Shown: positions 34,550-44,370, numbered from the stretch's first letter. The stretch is 64,000 nucleotides of DNA from CBDBIG01 sp965205845 [NCBI: bacterium] (GCA_965205845.1 CBDBIG010000005.1:372001-436000); one strand, 5' to 3'. The notes: generated by a model not told the origin, from the sequence alone. Numbers and translations are program-made.

Positions 34550-36364
34550 TTAGCGTGCTCGTTTGAGTGCCAAAACATGCCACGGAATCACGAGGCGCTC
34601 AAGCCAATGCAATCCCCCCAGCAAGAGCAAACTCATGGGTGCCAAAGCCATAATCGCCCCAAACACCTCCGCAATACGCAGCTGGGCATTGGCCGAAAGC
34701 ATGAGGTAGCCTAAACCCGCCCCAGCACCCACCCATTCACCCAGCACGGCTCCCAGCGAGGCATAGACTGCGCTTAAGCGCAGACCTGCAAAAATGGCAG
34801 GCAGTGCGGCGGGAATGCGTAGTTTAAGCAATTGTTGCCAGGGGCTGGCACCCATGGTTTGAAACAGGCGCAAAAAATCGCTGTCAATTTTCCGCATGCC
34901 TTCGAGTACGGCCATGGTAATGGGAAAAAAAACCACAATGGCCGCCATGACCACCTTAGAAAGGGGGCCATAGCCAAACCAAACCACCAACAAAGGCGCA
35001 ATAGCAAACACGGGAGTGTTTTGGGAGATAATTAAAAAGGGCTGCAAGGCACGTCTCCATAAAGGAAACATGAACAACACCGTCCCCATCGACAAGCCCA
35101 CAACCGTGCCAAGGCCCATGCCCAACAGCGTTTCTCCCAGGGTCACTGCCGCGTGAGAAGCAAAGATGCCGCGTTTTTCATACATCACCAGGGCCACTTC
35201 GCTGGGAGCAGGCAAAATGTAATGAGGCAGCCCAAAAGTACGGACCACTCCTTCCCACAAGGCTAACAACATGAACCCAAGGAGGATGGCAGGCAGTGCA
35301 TGGTGGCCTAAGCTCTGCCCTGGTTCCAACGCTTGTGTGGCTTTTATAGGCGCACCGCCTTCGGAGGCAAGGACTATGTTATCTCTCCCCTGGCTTCTCC
35401 AGGGTTGCTTGCCATGGATGGCTGGGGGGAAGGATGGCAGTTCGCTGGCAAGTGCTTCCATCGCTTGCTCCCCACCGCGTTGACTTGCCAAGGCTTGCAA
35501 AATTTCTTCGCGCAAATGCCAGTGCTGCTCGGCTTGTGCTTGCCCCGTTTTTGGGGCCGCTTTTTGCGTAGGCGTCTGTGGTGAGGGGAGCGTTTTTGCG
35601 CCCTGCAAGGGCAGGGTTCTTTCCTCCAAGGGGCGTACCTCAAACGTGCGCGCAATGTGTCCCGTGCGTGCATCCAACAAACCAATGCGATGGCACAGGC
35701 TTAACGCTTCGTCAACATCATGGGTTACCAGCATCACACTTTGTTTTTGTTGGCGGTGCCAGCTGGCCATGTGTGCTTGCATCTCGCGGCGCGTAATGGC
35801 GTCAAGGGAGGCAAAGGGTTCATCGAGTAGCAGTACAGGCTGTTGTAACAGCATGGTGCGTATCAGTGCCACCCGTTGGCGCATCCCACCCGATAATTGG
35901 TGCACAAAAGCATCGGCAAAGGCATCCAAGCCATACTCCTTAAGCAAGGCCATGGCCAGGGCTTTGCGCTGCTGGTTTTGGGTGTAACCCTCAATCTCAG
36001 CCCCAAGAAGCACGTTGCGCCGCACGCTATACCAGGGTAGCAGCAAGTCTTTTTGCTGCATATAAGCCACTGCGGGGCCTTGCACGTTGGGTGTGTGTGT
36101 GTTGGTGCGTTGAGGCAGCAAAATCTCGCCTGCATCAGGCACATCCAAACCTGCCAAGAGGTTAAGCAAGGTGCTTTTGCCACAACCCGAAGGCCCTAAT
36201 AACCCAAAAAACTCCCCTTGGCGTACCTGCAAGTTGAGATCGAACAACACCGCAAAAGGTTTTGCATGGTGGGTTTGCATGTGCTTGCCAACTCCTTGCA
36301 TCACAATGTGCGGGGGGTTTGCTGCTGCGTTGGCGGCAGGGCTTTTTGGAGCTTGTTTATGCAT
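34550..36364 (-). CDS. Fused ABC ATPase and permease for thiamin precursor uptake (ThiZ-ThiX type)
   Basis: The protein has 604 residues and joins two usually separate subunits. Residues about 20-245 are the ATPase: GPSGCGKSTLLN (Walker A), LSGGMRQRVALI (signature), VLLLDEPFASLD (Walker B) and VMLVTHDVDEAL. A linker rich in Ala, Gln and Pro leads to the permease from about residue 350, with six predicted spans and an EAA-like loop (PLWRRALQPFLIISQNTPV, and FLRLFQTMGASPWQQLLKLRIPAALP). With the ThiY-like protein downstream it makes a complete importer. Fusion stoichiometry would yield two copies of each in a homodimer. Regulated by the upstream riboswitch, by inference. Confidence 0.9.
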   Translation of the reverse strand: MHKQAPKSPAANAAANPPHIVMQGVGKHMQTHHAKPFAVLFDLNLQVRQGEFFGLLGPSGCGKSTLLNLLAGLDVPDAGEILLPQRTNTHTPNVQGPAVAYMQQKDLLLPWYSVRRNVLLGAEIEGYTQNQQRKALAMALLKEYGLDAFADAFVHQLSGGMRQRVALIRTMLLQQPVLLLDEPFASLDAITRREMQAHMASWHRQQKQSVMLVTHDVDEALSLCHRIGLLDARTGHIARTFEVRPLEERTLPLQGAKTLPSPQTPTQKAAPKTGQAQAEQHWHLREEILQALASQRGGEQAMEALASELPSFPPAIHGKQPWRSQGRDNIVLASEGGAPIKATQALEPGQSLGHHALPAILLGFMLLALWEGVVRTFGLPHYILPAPSEVALVMYEKRGIFASHAAVTLGETLLGMGLGTVVGLSMGTVLFMFPLWRRALQPFLIISQNTPVFAIAPLLVVWFGYGPLSKVVMAAIVVFFPITMAVLEGMRKIDSDFLRLFQTMGASPWQQLLKLRIPAALPAIFAGLRLSAVYASLGAVLGEWVGAGAGLGYLMLSANAQLRIAEVFGAIMALAPMSLLLLGGLHWLERLVIPWHVLALKRAR

Positions 36365-36649
36365 GGCGTGTGATGCTTTGCCCTCCCTGCATCCTCAAGC
36401 CATCGCGCTGTGGATACGCTTGTGGGCGATGTTTTAGCCACACCCGCCATTTTGGGGTGGATGTGCAGGCAAAAGGGTATGGGGAGGGGCGTGGGCGGGT
36501 GGGCATCCCTTTTGTTGTAGCAAGAGGGACGGCAGCCGCGGCAAACCCAGCCAGCAATTCGCAGCAAAGGGCGGGGTGTTGCCGCTGGGGTAAATTGGGC
36601 AAAACGGATGAAAAGAGGGTAGCCCAACGGCACCCAACAAAGGCGTTCA

Positions 36650-36815
36650 CAGCTTCCTTCGCCAGTATTAACTGGATACAGGTTCAACGGGTTTGCCTTT
36701 TTTACAAAACCACCTTTGGCTGTGTTTGATAGCACGCTTCCAAGCGGATGGTTTGTTAAAAAGTTTCTCAGCGGTACTTTTTGCTGGGTTTACAAGGGTG
36801 GAAACTCCCACTCAC
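36650..36815 (-). promoter_or_regulatory. TPP riboswitch (thi box), 5' half divergent
   Basis: On the minus strand, ACCCGTTGAACCTG, ATCCAG, TTAATACTGG and CGAAGGAAGCTG (36695 down to 36650) reproduce the conserved 3' half of the TPP aptamer, the pyrophosphate and P4/P5 side. AGTTTCC near 36803 can pair with GGAAGCT as P1. The 5' half is not standard. A GCTGAGA sits at 36772-36766, about 75 bases from its usual partner, with an insertion between them that can fold on itself (TTTTTAACAAACC with GGTGGTTTTGTAAAAA). It lies 286 bases upstream of the thiamin-precursor transporter, which fits. The element is likely real; whether it still binds TPP is open. Confidence 0.75.
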
Positions 36816-37014
36816 GCGCCACAGATACGACCAATTACAACCCATGCAGGTCGGGTTTTATAAAAAACCCATCCATTGGCGGCCAATGGCGGTTTCTATG
36901 CTTGTAGGCACACAGGCAAAAAAATACAATGCTCCCCGGGTGATTGGATTCAATAAAAAACACCGTATGGTGCCATGTTGATAAAATGAAACGCAAGGTC
37001 TAAAGTGAGCCAAT

Positions 37015-37941
37015 ATGACGAACATGCTCCCACAAAAATCACACACTACCCCGCAAGGGTTAATGGCGGTGTTGCAAAAAGCCAGTGCCTATTTAACCAA
37101 GTATCGTTGTCCCTCACCGCGCTTGGAGGCCGAGTACCTGCTGGCCCATGTGCTCAAATGTAAGCGTTTGCAGTTGTATTTAGACCATGACCGCCCGCTG
37201 CACCCAGGCGAACTCAACCGCTATCGCGAACTCATTCAAAAACGCGCCAAACGCATTCCTTTGGCTTATTTGGTCGAGGAATGCGAGTTTTGGGGCCTTG
37301 CCTTGCATATCAATCCTCACGTGCTCATTCCCAGCCCTGATAGCGAAACCCTGGTCGAAAGCAGCTTGAAAGCAATTGCCGCACTGCGCAAACAACAAAG
37401 CGATCGGCGCTTGCTCATTGTAGAGTTAGGGGTGGGCAGCGGGGCATTGCCCCTTGCCGTTTGCCACGAGCAACGCAATGTATGCTGGCTGGGCCTTGAA
37501 AAAAGTGCCCTTGCATTGACGGTTGCCCAACAAAACCTGTGCCGTCACGCCTCCTTGCTTGCGCCAAAACAAAACGCTATTTTGTTGACCCAAGGGGATT
37601 GTTTTCATGCCTTAAACCCTAAAATACGCCCGCACCTCCTTGTGAGCAATCCTCCGTACATTCCCAGCCAATCCCTTGCTTTGTTGCAACCTGAAGTGAG
37701 CGAAGCAACACCGCACATGGCCCTTGATGGCGGCCCTGAGGGCGTTGTTTTTCAGCGTTATCTGCTTGACTGGGGACTGGTGCATTTGCAAAGCGCGGGA
37801 ACGTTGCTGATGGAAATGGGGGCAGAGCAAAGCAGCATTTTGCACAACCATGCCAACAGCCAGCAAGGTTGGGGCAGCCTCGACATATGCTGCGACCTTG
37901 GCAAGCGTCCGCGGGTGTTTAGGGCGACCAAAGCAGCCTAG
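37015..37941 (+). CDS. prmC: Release-factor glutamine N5-methyltransferase
   Basis: The protein has 308 residues. An N-terminal helical domain (RLEAEYLLAHVLKCKRLQLY) is followed by an AdoMet fold with VELGVGSGALPLAV and the hallmark VSNPPYIPS. LDGGPEGVVFQRYLL matches the family's substrate-binding end. It methylates the GGQ glutamine of RF1/RF2. PrmB, which acts on ribosomal protein L3, is close in sequence; the order of blocks favours PrmC. Start ATG at 37015. Confidence 0.88.
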   Translation: MTNMLPQKSHTTPQGLMAVLQKASAYLTKYRCPSPRLEAEYLLAHVLKCKRLQLYLDHDRPLHPGELNRYRELIQKRAKRIPLAYLVEECEFWGLALHINPHVLIPSPDSETLVESSLKAIAALRKQQSDRRLLIVELGVGSGALPLAVCHEQRNVCWLGLEKSALALTVAQQNLCRHASLLAPKQNAILLTQGDCFHALNPKIRPHLLVSNPPYIPSQSLALLQPEVSEATPHMALDGGPEGVVFQRYLLDWGLVHLQSAGTLLMEMGAEQSSILHNHANSQQGWGSLDICCDLGKRPRVFRATKAA

Positions 37942-37987
37942 GCAAGGGTGTTAGCCAAGGTTCACATGGGCCTTTTGTTGGGGGCAT

Positions 37988-38221
37988 TTAAAATGCTATT
38001 TGTTTCGCCCCTGCTTCAAGCAGTGCTTGAGCTACCTCTAGGTTGGGGTTGTACACTGCTGCCAAGCGCAAGGGGGTGTAGCCATCTTTACTCCGCGCAT
38101 TTACCTTTGCTCCTGCCATGATAAGAACCCGTACTCGGTCAGAATCGGCGTCTTCCATAAAGCCCATGTCGCACAACTTGTTATATTCGGATAGCCTTGC
38201 CAAGGGCATATGGGGGTACAT
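37988..38221 (-). CDS. Small ankyrin-repeat protein (77 aa)
   Basis: The text DSDRVRVLIMAGAKVNARSK, DGYTPLRLAAVYNPNLEV and AQALLEAGA is about one and a half ankyrin repeats. The gene starts one base after the stop of the EamA gene upstream, so it is translationally coupled to it. The protein is too short for a stable ankyrin stack alone and may bind a partner or be the remains of a longer gene. Confidence 0.7.
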   Translation of the reverse strand: MYPHMPLARLSEYNKLCDMGFMEDADSDRVRVLIMAGAKVNARSKDGYTPLRLAAVYNPNLEVAQALLEAGAKQIAF

Positions 38222-38222
38222 C

Positions 38223-39164
38223 CTAATTGCGCTTTGCGGAGCGTGCGATTAACACAAGGCCTAAACCCACACCAACCATCCCAATCAGCAAGGAGGATGA
38301 AATTGCCTCACTCAGCAAGAGGCTGCTCAACACCACACCCGAAAGGGGCGCAATAAAACCAAAGCTGGTCATAATGCTGGGGGAATAGCGCTTGACCAAG
38401 TGTGCCGAAATGGTAAAGCCCGCCCCCGCCACAATCACGCCTTGATAAAGGAGTCCCATGATAGGACGATAACCAATGGCAGACCACATTACATCCTCGC
38501 TCACCCAAGCACCCACAAAAAACCAGGGCAATGCCAGTAGCATCTGCCAAAACACCATGCACTCTGGGTGCATTTTTTCGCTGATTCGAGCACCCGTGAT
38601 GATGCGTATGCCGAGCATGATACTGTTTGCAAGCAAAAACATGTCGCCCAAGTAGAACCAAGATTGGTCAAGAGAAACGTTTTGATTTTGGTGCTGCCAC
38701 ATTGCAAAGCTCATGGCAGAAAAAGCCAGCAGCAAGCCTAGCCAGCGCCGCATGGTCATGCGGTCGCGGGCAAGCAAAAAATGCGCACCCAGCGCTGCAA
38801 ACAATGGGTGCGCCCCAATAACCACACTGGCAAGGCTGGCTGTGCTCAATTGAATACCCCAATTCATGGTGCCTATTTGGAGCAAAAACAACCAAGACTG
38901 CGCCCAAAGTAGGATCCATTGCGAGGGAGCAGGCGGTAACAGGGAAACCTTTCGAAAGCAACACATCACGCCCAAAAAAATAATCCCAATCACAAAGCGC
39001 CAAAACGCACTCCACAAAGGTGGGAACGCCAGCAAGCTGTACTTGACTGCCACGGCTTGGCCGCCCCAAAGGGTATGAATCAAGATGGCCAGCAAAAAAG
39101 CCCCTAAAGGCACCTGTGCAGAACGCGTGTGTTGAGCTGGGAGATGTGCAAGATTTGGTGGCAT
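38223..39164 (-). CDS. EamA/DMT-family membrane transporter 1
   Basis: From the ATG at 39164 the protein is 313 residues with ten hydrophobic segments in two EamA halves. Landmarks are [42 protein letters not shown] and [20 protein letters not shown]. The frame extends upstream to a TTG, but that part is polar and unlike the family. Such proteins export amino acids or other small metabolites; substrate unknown. It is closely similar to the next gene upstream, so the pair is a tandem duplication. The ankyrin gene is coupled downstream. Confidence 0.88.
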   Translation of the reverse strand: MPPNLAHLPAQHTRSAQVPLGAFLLAILIHTLWGGQAVAVKYSLLAFPPLWSAFWRFVIGIIFLGVMCCFRKVSLLPPAPSQWILLWAQSWLFLLQIGTMNWGIQLSTASLASVVIGAHPLFAALGAHFLLARDRMTMRRWLGLLLAFSAMSFAMWQHQNQNVSLDQSWFYLGDMFLLANSIMLGIRIITGARISEKMHPECMVFWQMLLALPWFFVGAWVSEDVMWSAIGYRPIMGLLYQGVIVAGAGFTISAHLVKRYSPSIMTSFGFIAPLSGVVLSSLLLSEAISSSLLIGMVGVGLGLVLIARSAKRN

Positions 39165-39391
39165 CTTTGTGTTTTTAGCAACGACACAGCAAAAAGTTTT
39201 ATGAGAGGGCGATTCGCAGCACATTCTAAGAAGGGGTAAAAGCAAACCCAATCATGAAACACAAAGCAGTTATTTTACCAACCGCGGATTGCACAACCCA
39301 GGGTACATCTCCTTTTGTCTAGGATTGGTGGCGCGGGATTCCCCCGTTTTTGGGTTTCAAAAGTGCGCACCTTGGCAAAAAAAGGCAAAGA

Positions 39392-40855
39392 CTACTTAAG
39401 GGCTGTGCGGCTACCACCTGTTGTTCGCAAGGTTTTCACGCCTGCAACATTGGGGGGGGTTTTGGACACAGGCTTGTTGCGCTTGCGTGAACGGGCGATA
39501 ATGTATAGCCCGAGCCCCACACCCGTTAAGCCAACCAACAGGCCAAGGTGAGCGGTTTCGTCCAAAATAAGCGCACTAAAAAACACCCCCGTGATGGGCA
39601 CCAAAAAGCCAAAGCTGGTAATCACACTGGGTGAGTAGCGCTGAACCAAGGTGGCCGCAATCACAAAGTTTAACCCAGCCACAATCACTCCTTGGTAAAG
39701 GAGCCCTACAATCGACGACCAATGAATCTGCGACCACAATACAGGTTCGTAGAGGATAGCCCCCACAAAAAAGAAAGGTAAAGAGAGGGTCATTTGCCAA
39801 AAAACCATCATTTCAGGCCGCATCGACTCGGTTAATTTAGCCCCCGTAATAATTCTTGCGCCCAACATCAGGCTGCTGAATAGGAGAACAACAATCCCAA
39901 CGTTCGATTCAACTTGGGCACTGCCCTTGCTTAAAATGGCAAAACTCATCGCACCAAATGCTATCATTAACCCTATCCAACGCTGTCTGCTAAAGGGGTC
40001 GCGCGCAAGCAATAATGGCGCTAATACGGAAGCAAAGAGGGGGTGTGCCCCAATGATGATACTTGACATGCTGGCGGTACTTAACTGAATACCCCAGTTC
40101 ATGGTACCGGCCTGCAATACAAAAATCCAAGACTGGCCCCAAAGCAATTTCCATTGGCGGCGGTCTGGCACCAAGGAAATCCCACGAACCCAACAAATAA
40201 TGGCAAGGCAACCCACCCCCAGTACAAAGCGCCAAAATGCGCTCCACAGCGGGGGGAATGACACCAAACTGTACTTAATGGCCACGGTTTGACCGCCCCA
40301 CAAGGTATACAAACCTATCGCAGCGAGCATGGCACTTATAGGTACAGCAAAACGCACCGTGGGCACAGGGGCCGCCACCAGGGTATCGCGTCGAATAGCG
40401 GGGGTAGATGATGCCACTTGCTGCGCGTCTGCCCTACGGTTAGGTCCCATCGCCCGCGCGCCTGCTCTACGGTCAGAGCCCTTTTCTCGCGCGTCTACTC
40501 TACGACCAGCAGCCGTTGCTTCACTGCCTCCCGCTTTCTTCGCAGCGGCGGTCTTTGCAGCGGCGGTCTTTGCAGTGGCTTTCTTGCCCCCCACTTTCTT
40601 TGCAGCGGCTTTCATGCTTCCCGCCTTCTTTGCAACGGCTTTTTTACTTCCCGCCTTCTTTGCAACGGCTTTTTTGCTTCCCGCCTTCTTTGCAACGGCT
40701 TTTTTGCTTCCCACCTTCTTTGCAACGGCTTTTTTGCTTCCCACCTTCTTTGCAGCGGCTTTTTTGCTTCCTGCCTTCTTTGCAGCGGCTTTTTTACTTC
40801 CCGCCTTCTTTGCGGTGGTGGTGCTGGTTGTTAAGGCATCTTTTGTTTCAGGCAT
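39392..40855 (-). CDS. EamA/DMT-family transporter with histone-H1-like Lys/Ala tail
   Basis: The protein has 487 residues from the ATG at 40855. Residues 1-165 have no family likeness to transporters. About ten repeats of [10 protein letters not shown] type run from residue 17 to 110, then an Arg/Ala-rich part with RRADAQQ and RRAGARA. From residue 170 on the sequence is a full EamA protein ([42 protein letters not shown]), the paralogue of the downstream gene. The repeat frame is continuous with no internal stop, and the family part has no better start inside. Lys/Ala repeats of this kind occur in bacterial histone-H1-like proteins. A cytoplasmic, DNA- or polyanion-binding tail on a transporter is unusual. 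Confidence 0.85.
   Translation of the reverse strand: MPETKDALTTSTTTAKKAGSKKAAAKKAGSKKAAAKKVGSKKAVAKKVGSKKAVAKKAGSKKAVAKKAGSKKAVAKKAGSMKAAAKKVGGKKATAKTAAAKTAAAKKAGGSEATAAGRRVDAREKGSDRRAGARAMGPNRRADAQQVASSTPAIRRDTLVAAPVPTVRFAVPISAMLAAIGLYTLWGGQTVAIKYSLVSFPPLWSAFWRFVLGVGCLAIICWVRGISLVPDRRQWKLLWGQSWIFVLQAGTMNWGIQLSTASMSSIIIGAHPLFASVLAPLLLARDPFSRQRWIGLMIAFGAMSFAILSKGSAQVESNVGIVVLLFSSLMLGARIITGAKLTESMRPEMMVFWQMTLSLPFFFVGAILYEPVLWSQIHWSSIVGLLYQGVIVAGLNFVIAATLVQRYSPSVITSFGFLVPITGVFFSALILDETAHLGLLVGLTGVGLGLYIIARSRKRNKPVSKTPPNVAGVKTLRTTGGSRTALK
40605..40815. repeat. 30-bp coding repeats for the Lys/Ala tail
   Basis: On the plus strand the unit reads GCTTCC[C/T]GCCTTCTTTGCA followed by ACGGCTTTTTT, repeated about seven times at 30-base spacing with few differences. 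On the minus strand it encodes [10 protein letters not shown]. The long Phe/Cys-rich frames on the plus strand here are shadows. Confidence 0.9.
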
Positions 40856-40861
40856 GGTCAA

Positions 40862-41254
40862 CTTACTCAGTTAATAGTATAGAGGTGGGAAGACGCGGTA
40901 TCCAACATGCCTAAATAGACAATAAAACACGAAGCGTAGAGCAAAGCAGAACAAAGCAACCAAGGACGCCACGGCGACAACAGCGTGCAGCTAATGGTGA
41001 CAGCACAGGTTGCAATAGGGTAACAATAGAAACACGGACAGCCATTATGCCTGATACAGGGCATATCAAGCAAGCCGGCACCCATTCGTTCACATCAATT
41101 TGCGCATTAAGGCATGCAAACAATGCGTCATGGTATTTTTTGTTTAGAACCCGTCAACCATTTGTAGTGCATGAAACATGCCGATGGTTTTGTTGCAATA
41201 TGATTCAAGCAGGACGCATGCATCAAAAGCGTTATGTGTCAACAAAATAACGGA
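40862..41254. other. Spacer, no gene seen
   Basis: About 390 bases between the histone-tailed exporter and the end of the Rieske-TPP gene. Short frames only, none with family likeness or a good ribosome-binding site. Confidence 0.4.
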
Positions 41255-43237
41255 TCAAATTAACTCTGCATCACTCATTACTTCAACCATACTCATTCCT
41301 TGATGCCCCAAAGCCTGCTTTAATGCGGCATCTAGCTCCGCTCGGGTATTCACACGAATGCCAAGGCCACCGCACAATTCGACGTAACGGGAAAAGTTAG
41401 GGTTGTGCAAGTCGGTTTGCCATACTTCCCAATCGCCTGCGCGCTGCTCTTTGCTAATTTTGCCAAGTTGGCCATTGTGTAACACCACATGGGTAATGTT
41501 CATTTGGTACTTCACCGCCGTGGTTACCTCGGCAAGGTATTGCCCTAGCCCACCATCTCCCGATACCGAAATCACTTTACGCCCCTTAAAATGTGGGTCG
41601 TCCTCCTGGGTGGCAGCCCACGCACCCATGGCAGCGGGCAACGCAAAGCCGATCGAGCCAAGGTAGCCAGACATTAAAATGGCGTGCTGTTTACACTCAA
41701 AATAACGTCCAAAGGAATACGTGTTATTCCCCACATCCACAGCCATAATGGCATTGGCGGGAGCGTGCTGGCTTAGGCTCTCAAAAATGCTGGCAGAATT
41801 AAGCCCCCTGCCGCGATCGTCTTGGGTACGGCTTGCTTTTTCTGCGCGCCAAATTTTCCAACGCGCTGCAATATCCGCTCTTTGATCAGCACTTTGCATT
41901 TGGCCGTTTAAGCGCCCCCTTAACACGGCGGCGGTCCGCCCGATTTCTCCCCACAAAGGCAGGGTTACGGGATGAAACTTCCCTAGCATCATCGGGTCGA
42001 AATCAACCTGAATAATGGGCTTGTAGGGGGCAATACCCGTATGGGTGCTAAAGCTGGCCCCAAATACCAGCAGCAAATCGGATTCGTTCATAAACCAGCT
42101 GGCAATGGGGGACCCGCTGCGACCGAGCACACCACAACCCAAGGGGTGATCATCTGCAATGAGGCCTTTGCCCTTAAAAGTGGTTAACACGGGAATGTGA
42201 AAGGCCTCTGCAAGGCTGCGTACTTCATCCATGTGAAAGCGTGCGCCATGGCCCACAATAATTACCGGCTTTGCGGCATTTTTGAGCAAATTTACCGCTT
42301 GTTCCACCTCGGTTTCGGGGGGTGCAATTTGGGGCATGGGCAGCCTACCTCCGGGTGAACCTGCCCGATAGCCCTCCTTTGCGGGCAAGGTTTGGACCTC
42401 ATCAGGAAACACAAGGTGGGACACTCCGCGGTTTAAAATAGCACTTTTGCACGCCAGATTTACCAACTCGGCATGGCGGCTGCCAGGGAGAACCAACTGA
42501 CTCCATTGAGGCACGCTTCCAAAGGCAGCTTGCAAATCCACTTCTTGAAAATCCCCCGGGCCTAGGACCTGGCTTTTGACCTGGCCTGTTAAAGCCAATA
42601 CGGGAGCACGATCGACATTGGCATCCCAAAGGCCTGTGAGCAAATTGGTGGCCCCCGGACCTGCAATGGTTAAGCATGCGGCAGGGTGCCCTGTGAGTTT
42701 GCCATAACCTGAGCAAGCAAAAGCAGCGGCACCCTCATGACGGACCCCAATGTAGCGCAACTTGCCCGCCACCGCCTGGCGCCGGAGCGCGTCAGCCAGA
42801 CCTAGATTGGAATGCCCCACCATCCCAAACACGCTTTTAACATTCCACGCCACCATGGTTTCCGCCATCACATCGGTAACGGTGGTCTGGTGGTCTGCCT
42901 CTGGGGGCAAACCTACGTAATAACCATCTTTGCGTTTTTCGACAGGGAATGTGGGCACGCCGCCGTCGTCATAACTGCCAGGGGATTTTCCCGTGATAGG
43001 GTGAAAATCCCAGCCATGCCACGGGCAGCGTAAAAAGCCTTTTTCAATCGAGCCCTCACCCAAAGGTCCCGCTTGATGCGGGCATTTGTTGCTCAACGCA
43101 GCAATCTTGCCTTGGTGGTGGGTCATGCACAAAGAGCGCAAACCACACACCACTGTTTTAACACGCCCCTCAGGCAACGCGCTGATACCTAGTGCTTTGT
43201 GCCAAACCAACTTCGAGGGGTTTTGCGATTGTGACAT
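41255..43237 (-). CDS. Rieske domain fused to a thiamine-pyrophosphate enzyme
   Basis: The protein has 660 residues. Residues 1-110 are a Rieske-type [2Fe-2S] domain: C52-P-H54 in CPHQAGPL and C71-x-x-H74 in CPWHGWDF, the full ligand set. Residues about 115-660 are a three-domain TPP enzyme of the pyruvate oxidase / acetolactate synthase group: RHEGAAAFACSGYGKL with the conserved catalytic Glu, TIAGPGATNLL, then a central domain, and the TPP/Mg motif SGDGGLGQY near 556 with VVLHNGQLG. An electron from a hydroxyethyl-TPP-like intermediate could pass to the cluster. It shares strand and theme with a second Rieske fusion 1.6 kb upstream. Start ATG follows GGAG. Substrate unknown. Confidence 0.88.
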   Translation of the reverse strand: MSQSQNPSKLVWHKALGISALPEGRVKTVVCGLRSLCMTHHQGKIAALSNKCPHQAGPLGEGSIEKGFLRCPWHGWDFHPITGKSPGSYDDGGVPTFPVEKRKDGYYVGLPPEADHQTTVTDVMAETMVAWNVKSVFGMVGHSNLGLADALRRQAVAGKLRYIGVRHEGAAAFACSGYGKLTGHPAACLTIAGPGATNLLTGLWDANVDRAPVLALTGQVKSQVLGPGDFQEVDLQAAFGSVPQWSQLVLPGSRHAELVNLACKSAILNRGVSHLVFPDEVQTLPAKEGYRAGSPGGRLPMPQIAPPETEVEQAVNLLKNAAKPVIIVGHGARFHMDEVRSLAEAFHIPVLTTFKGKGLIADDHPLGCGVLGRSGSPIASWFMNESDLLLVFGASFSTHTGIAPYKPIIQVDFDPMMLGKFHPVTLPLWGEIGRTAAVLRGRLNGQMQSADQRADIAARWKIWRAEKASRTQDDRGRGLNSASIFESLSQHAPANAIMAVDVGNNTYSFGRYFECKQHAILMSGYLGSIGFALPAAMGAWAATQEDDPHFKGRKVISVSGDGGLGQYLAEVTTAVKYQMNITHVVLHNGQLGKISKEQRAGDWEVWQTDLHNPNFSRYVELCGGLGIRVNTRAELDAALKQALGHQGMSMVEVMSDAELI

Positions 43238-43315
43238 GATGAGAGAGGCTCCTTTTTTTTAAAACAAAATGAATAAACAGCATAAAAAATGGGCAGCAAT
43301 AACAAAGAGGAAAAC

Positions 43316-43401
43316 GGCAAGGACACCCTTGATTACGAATGGGTTGTTTTTTAAAAGGAAAATGGCAAGGACACCCTTGATTATGAATGGGGGTTTTAAG
43401 T
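43316..43401. repeat. 58-bp-spaced direct repeat
   Basis: GGCAAGGACACCCTTGATTA and GAATGGG occur at 43316 and 43374, with one base different. They lie between the Rieske-TPP start and the unknown gene's stop, 80-165 bases downstream of the latter. Origin may be the same slippage as at other gene ends. Confidence 0.85.
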
Positions 43402-43479
43402 TTTTTGAACCATGGTGGCTTGCTTTGAGGCGTGCGGGGAAAAGGCTTATGCTTTAAATCAAGCATGTACTAGGGAACT

Positions 43480-44370
43480 TTAGCTAAGGTTCTTATACGA
43501 TAAAAAGCTGCGGCAACTTTCGATTGCAGAGGTCAAAAAAGCCAGCAAATTTGTTGCTTGCTGATTGGTATTGCCTGCCACCGCTTGTTGCATGTTTAAC
43601 ACCGCTGCAGTAAATCCTTGGGTATGCCACATACCCCCGCCTTGCAAGGCGGGCAGTTGACTGCCTTGCGGTGGATATGGCCAAGGGCTTACATACCAAT
43701 AGGGCAGATCATAGTTCCCATCTCCTGGGCTAAAACCTGCGTTGATGCTTTTGGCTTTTTCAGGATTGGGTTCGTTGTTTAGGGTGATGAGGGTGGCCAT
43801 GTCAAAATGATGGGGCCAGCAGCGGACATCGGCCACCGAAAAAGCCCAGGTTTTTGCTTGTTCACGCAGCATGTTTAGCACATGATGTCCGTTCGAAAAC
43901 CATGCATGGGTTTGAACAGCCTCGTCTTTGCTAAAAGCAAAGGGTGCTGTTTTGCCCACGTCATGGGCAGGCATTTCCTCAATGGGTGGTGCCAATTTTC
44001 CCCCTTCCAAACCCAGCTGATCCTCCATCCATGCATAGGCTTGTGCCAAGGTTTTTCCGTTTAAAAAAAGTTCTTTCTCATGGCTACCCGCAGCATTGAT
44101 AAATGCGAGGGCAGGCCCGTTTGTGTGGTTCATACACAGTACTGCTCTGCGTCCATTTTCCAATGGGGCCCCACCCAATGCTTGAAGCGTGGGTTGGTAT
44201 TGCAAACTGGTGTGGCTCCAATCGGCAGGTGCTGCAAGCAGGCTAAATCCGGGGGAGGCTGCGGGTTGCACCGCCCAATGCCATTGTACACGTTGTGGAA
44301 CCCACTGGCTGCTTTTCAAGGAGGTAAGGGATTGCCATACATTGTTTAAAAGAGAGGTCGAAAAGTTCAT
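43480..44370 (-). CDS. Uncharacterised protein in the Rieske-enzyme cluster
   Basis: The protein has 296 residues, no signal and no membrane span; it should be cytoplasmic. Conserved-looking blocks are DVRCWPHHFDMATLI near residues 180-195, GFSPGDGNYDLPYW and YVSPWPYP near 213-230, and GGGMWHTQGFTAAVL near 246. The density of His, Asp and Trp in these blocks suggests a metal or aromatic ligand site. I do not know this family and will not name it. It lies between and on the same strand as the two Rieske fusions, with gaps of about 240 and 460 bases, so a shared pathway is likely. Start ATG at 44370. Confidence 0.6.
   Translation of the reverse strand: MNFSTSLLNNVWQSLTSLKSSQWVPQRVQWHWAVQPAASPGFSLLAAPADWSHTSLQYQPTLQALGGAPLENGRRAVLCMNHTNGPALAFINAAGSHEKELFLNGKTLAQAYAWMEDQLGLEGGKLAPPIEEMPAHDVGKTAPFAFSKDEAVQTHAWFSNGHHVLNMLREQAKTWAFSVADVRCWPHHFDMATLITLNNEPNPEKAKSINAGFSPGDGNYDLPYWYVSPWPYPPQGSQLPALQGGGMWHTQGFTAAVLNMQQAVAGNTNQQATNLLAFLTSAIESCRSFLSYKNLS

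Noticed and set aside
34550-36364. ABC ATPase-permease fusion as a frameshift or assembly join
   Set aside because: The linker is in frame and about 100 residues long, with codon use like both halves, so a real fusion is the better reading.
36301-36735. Overlapping ORFs on both strands upstream of the ABC fusion
   Set aside because: They cover the TPP riboswitch region and show no family likeness.
40329-40914. Long plus-strand ORFs rich in Phe, Leu and Cys
   Set aside because: They are shadows of the Lys/Ala repeat coding on the minus strand.
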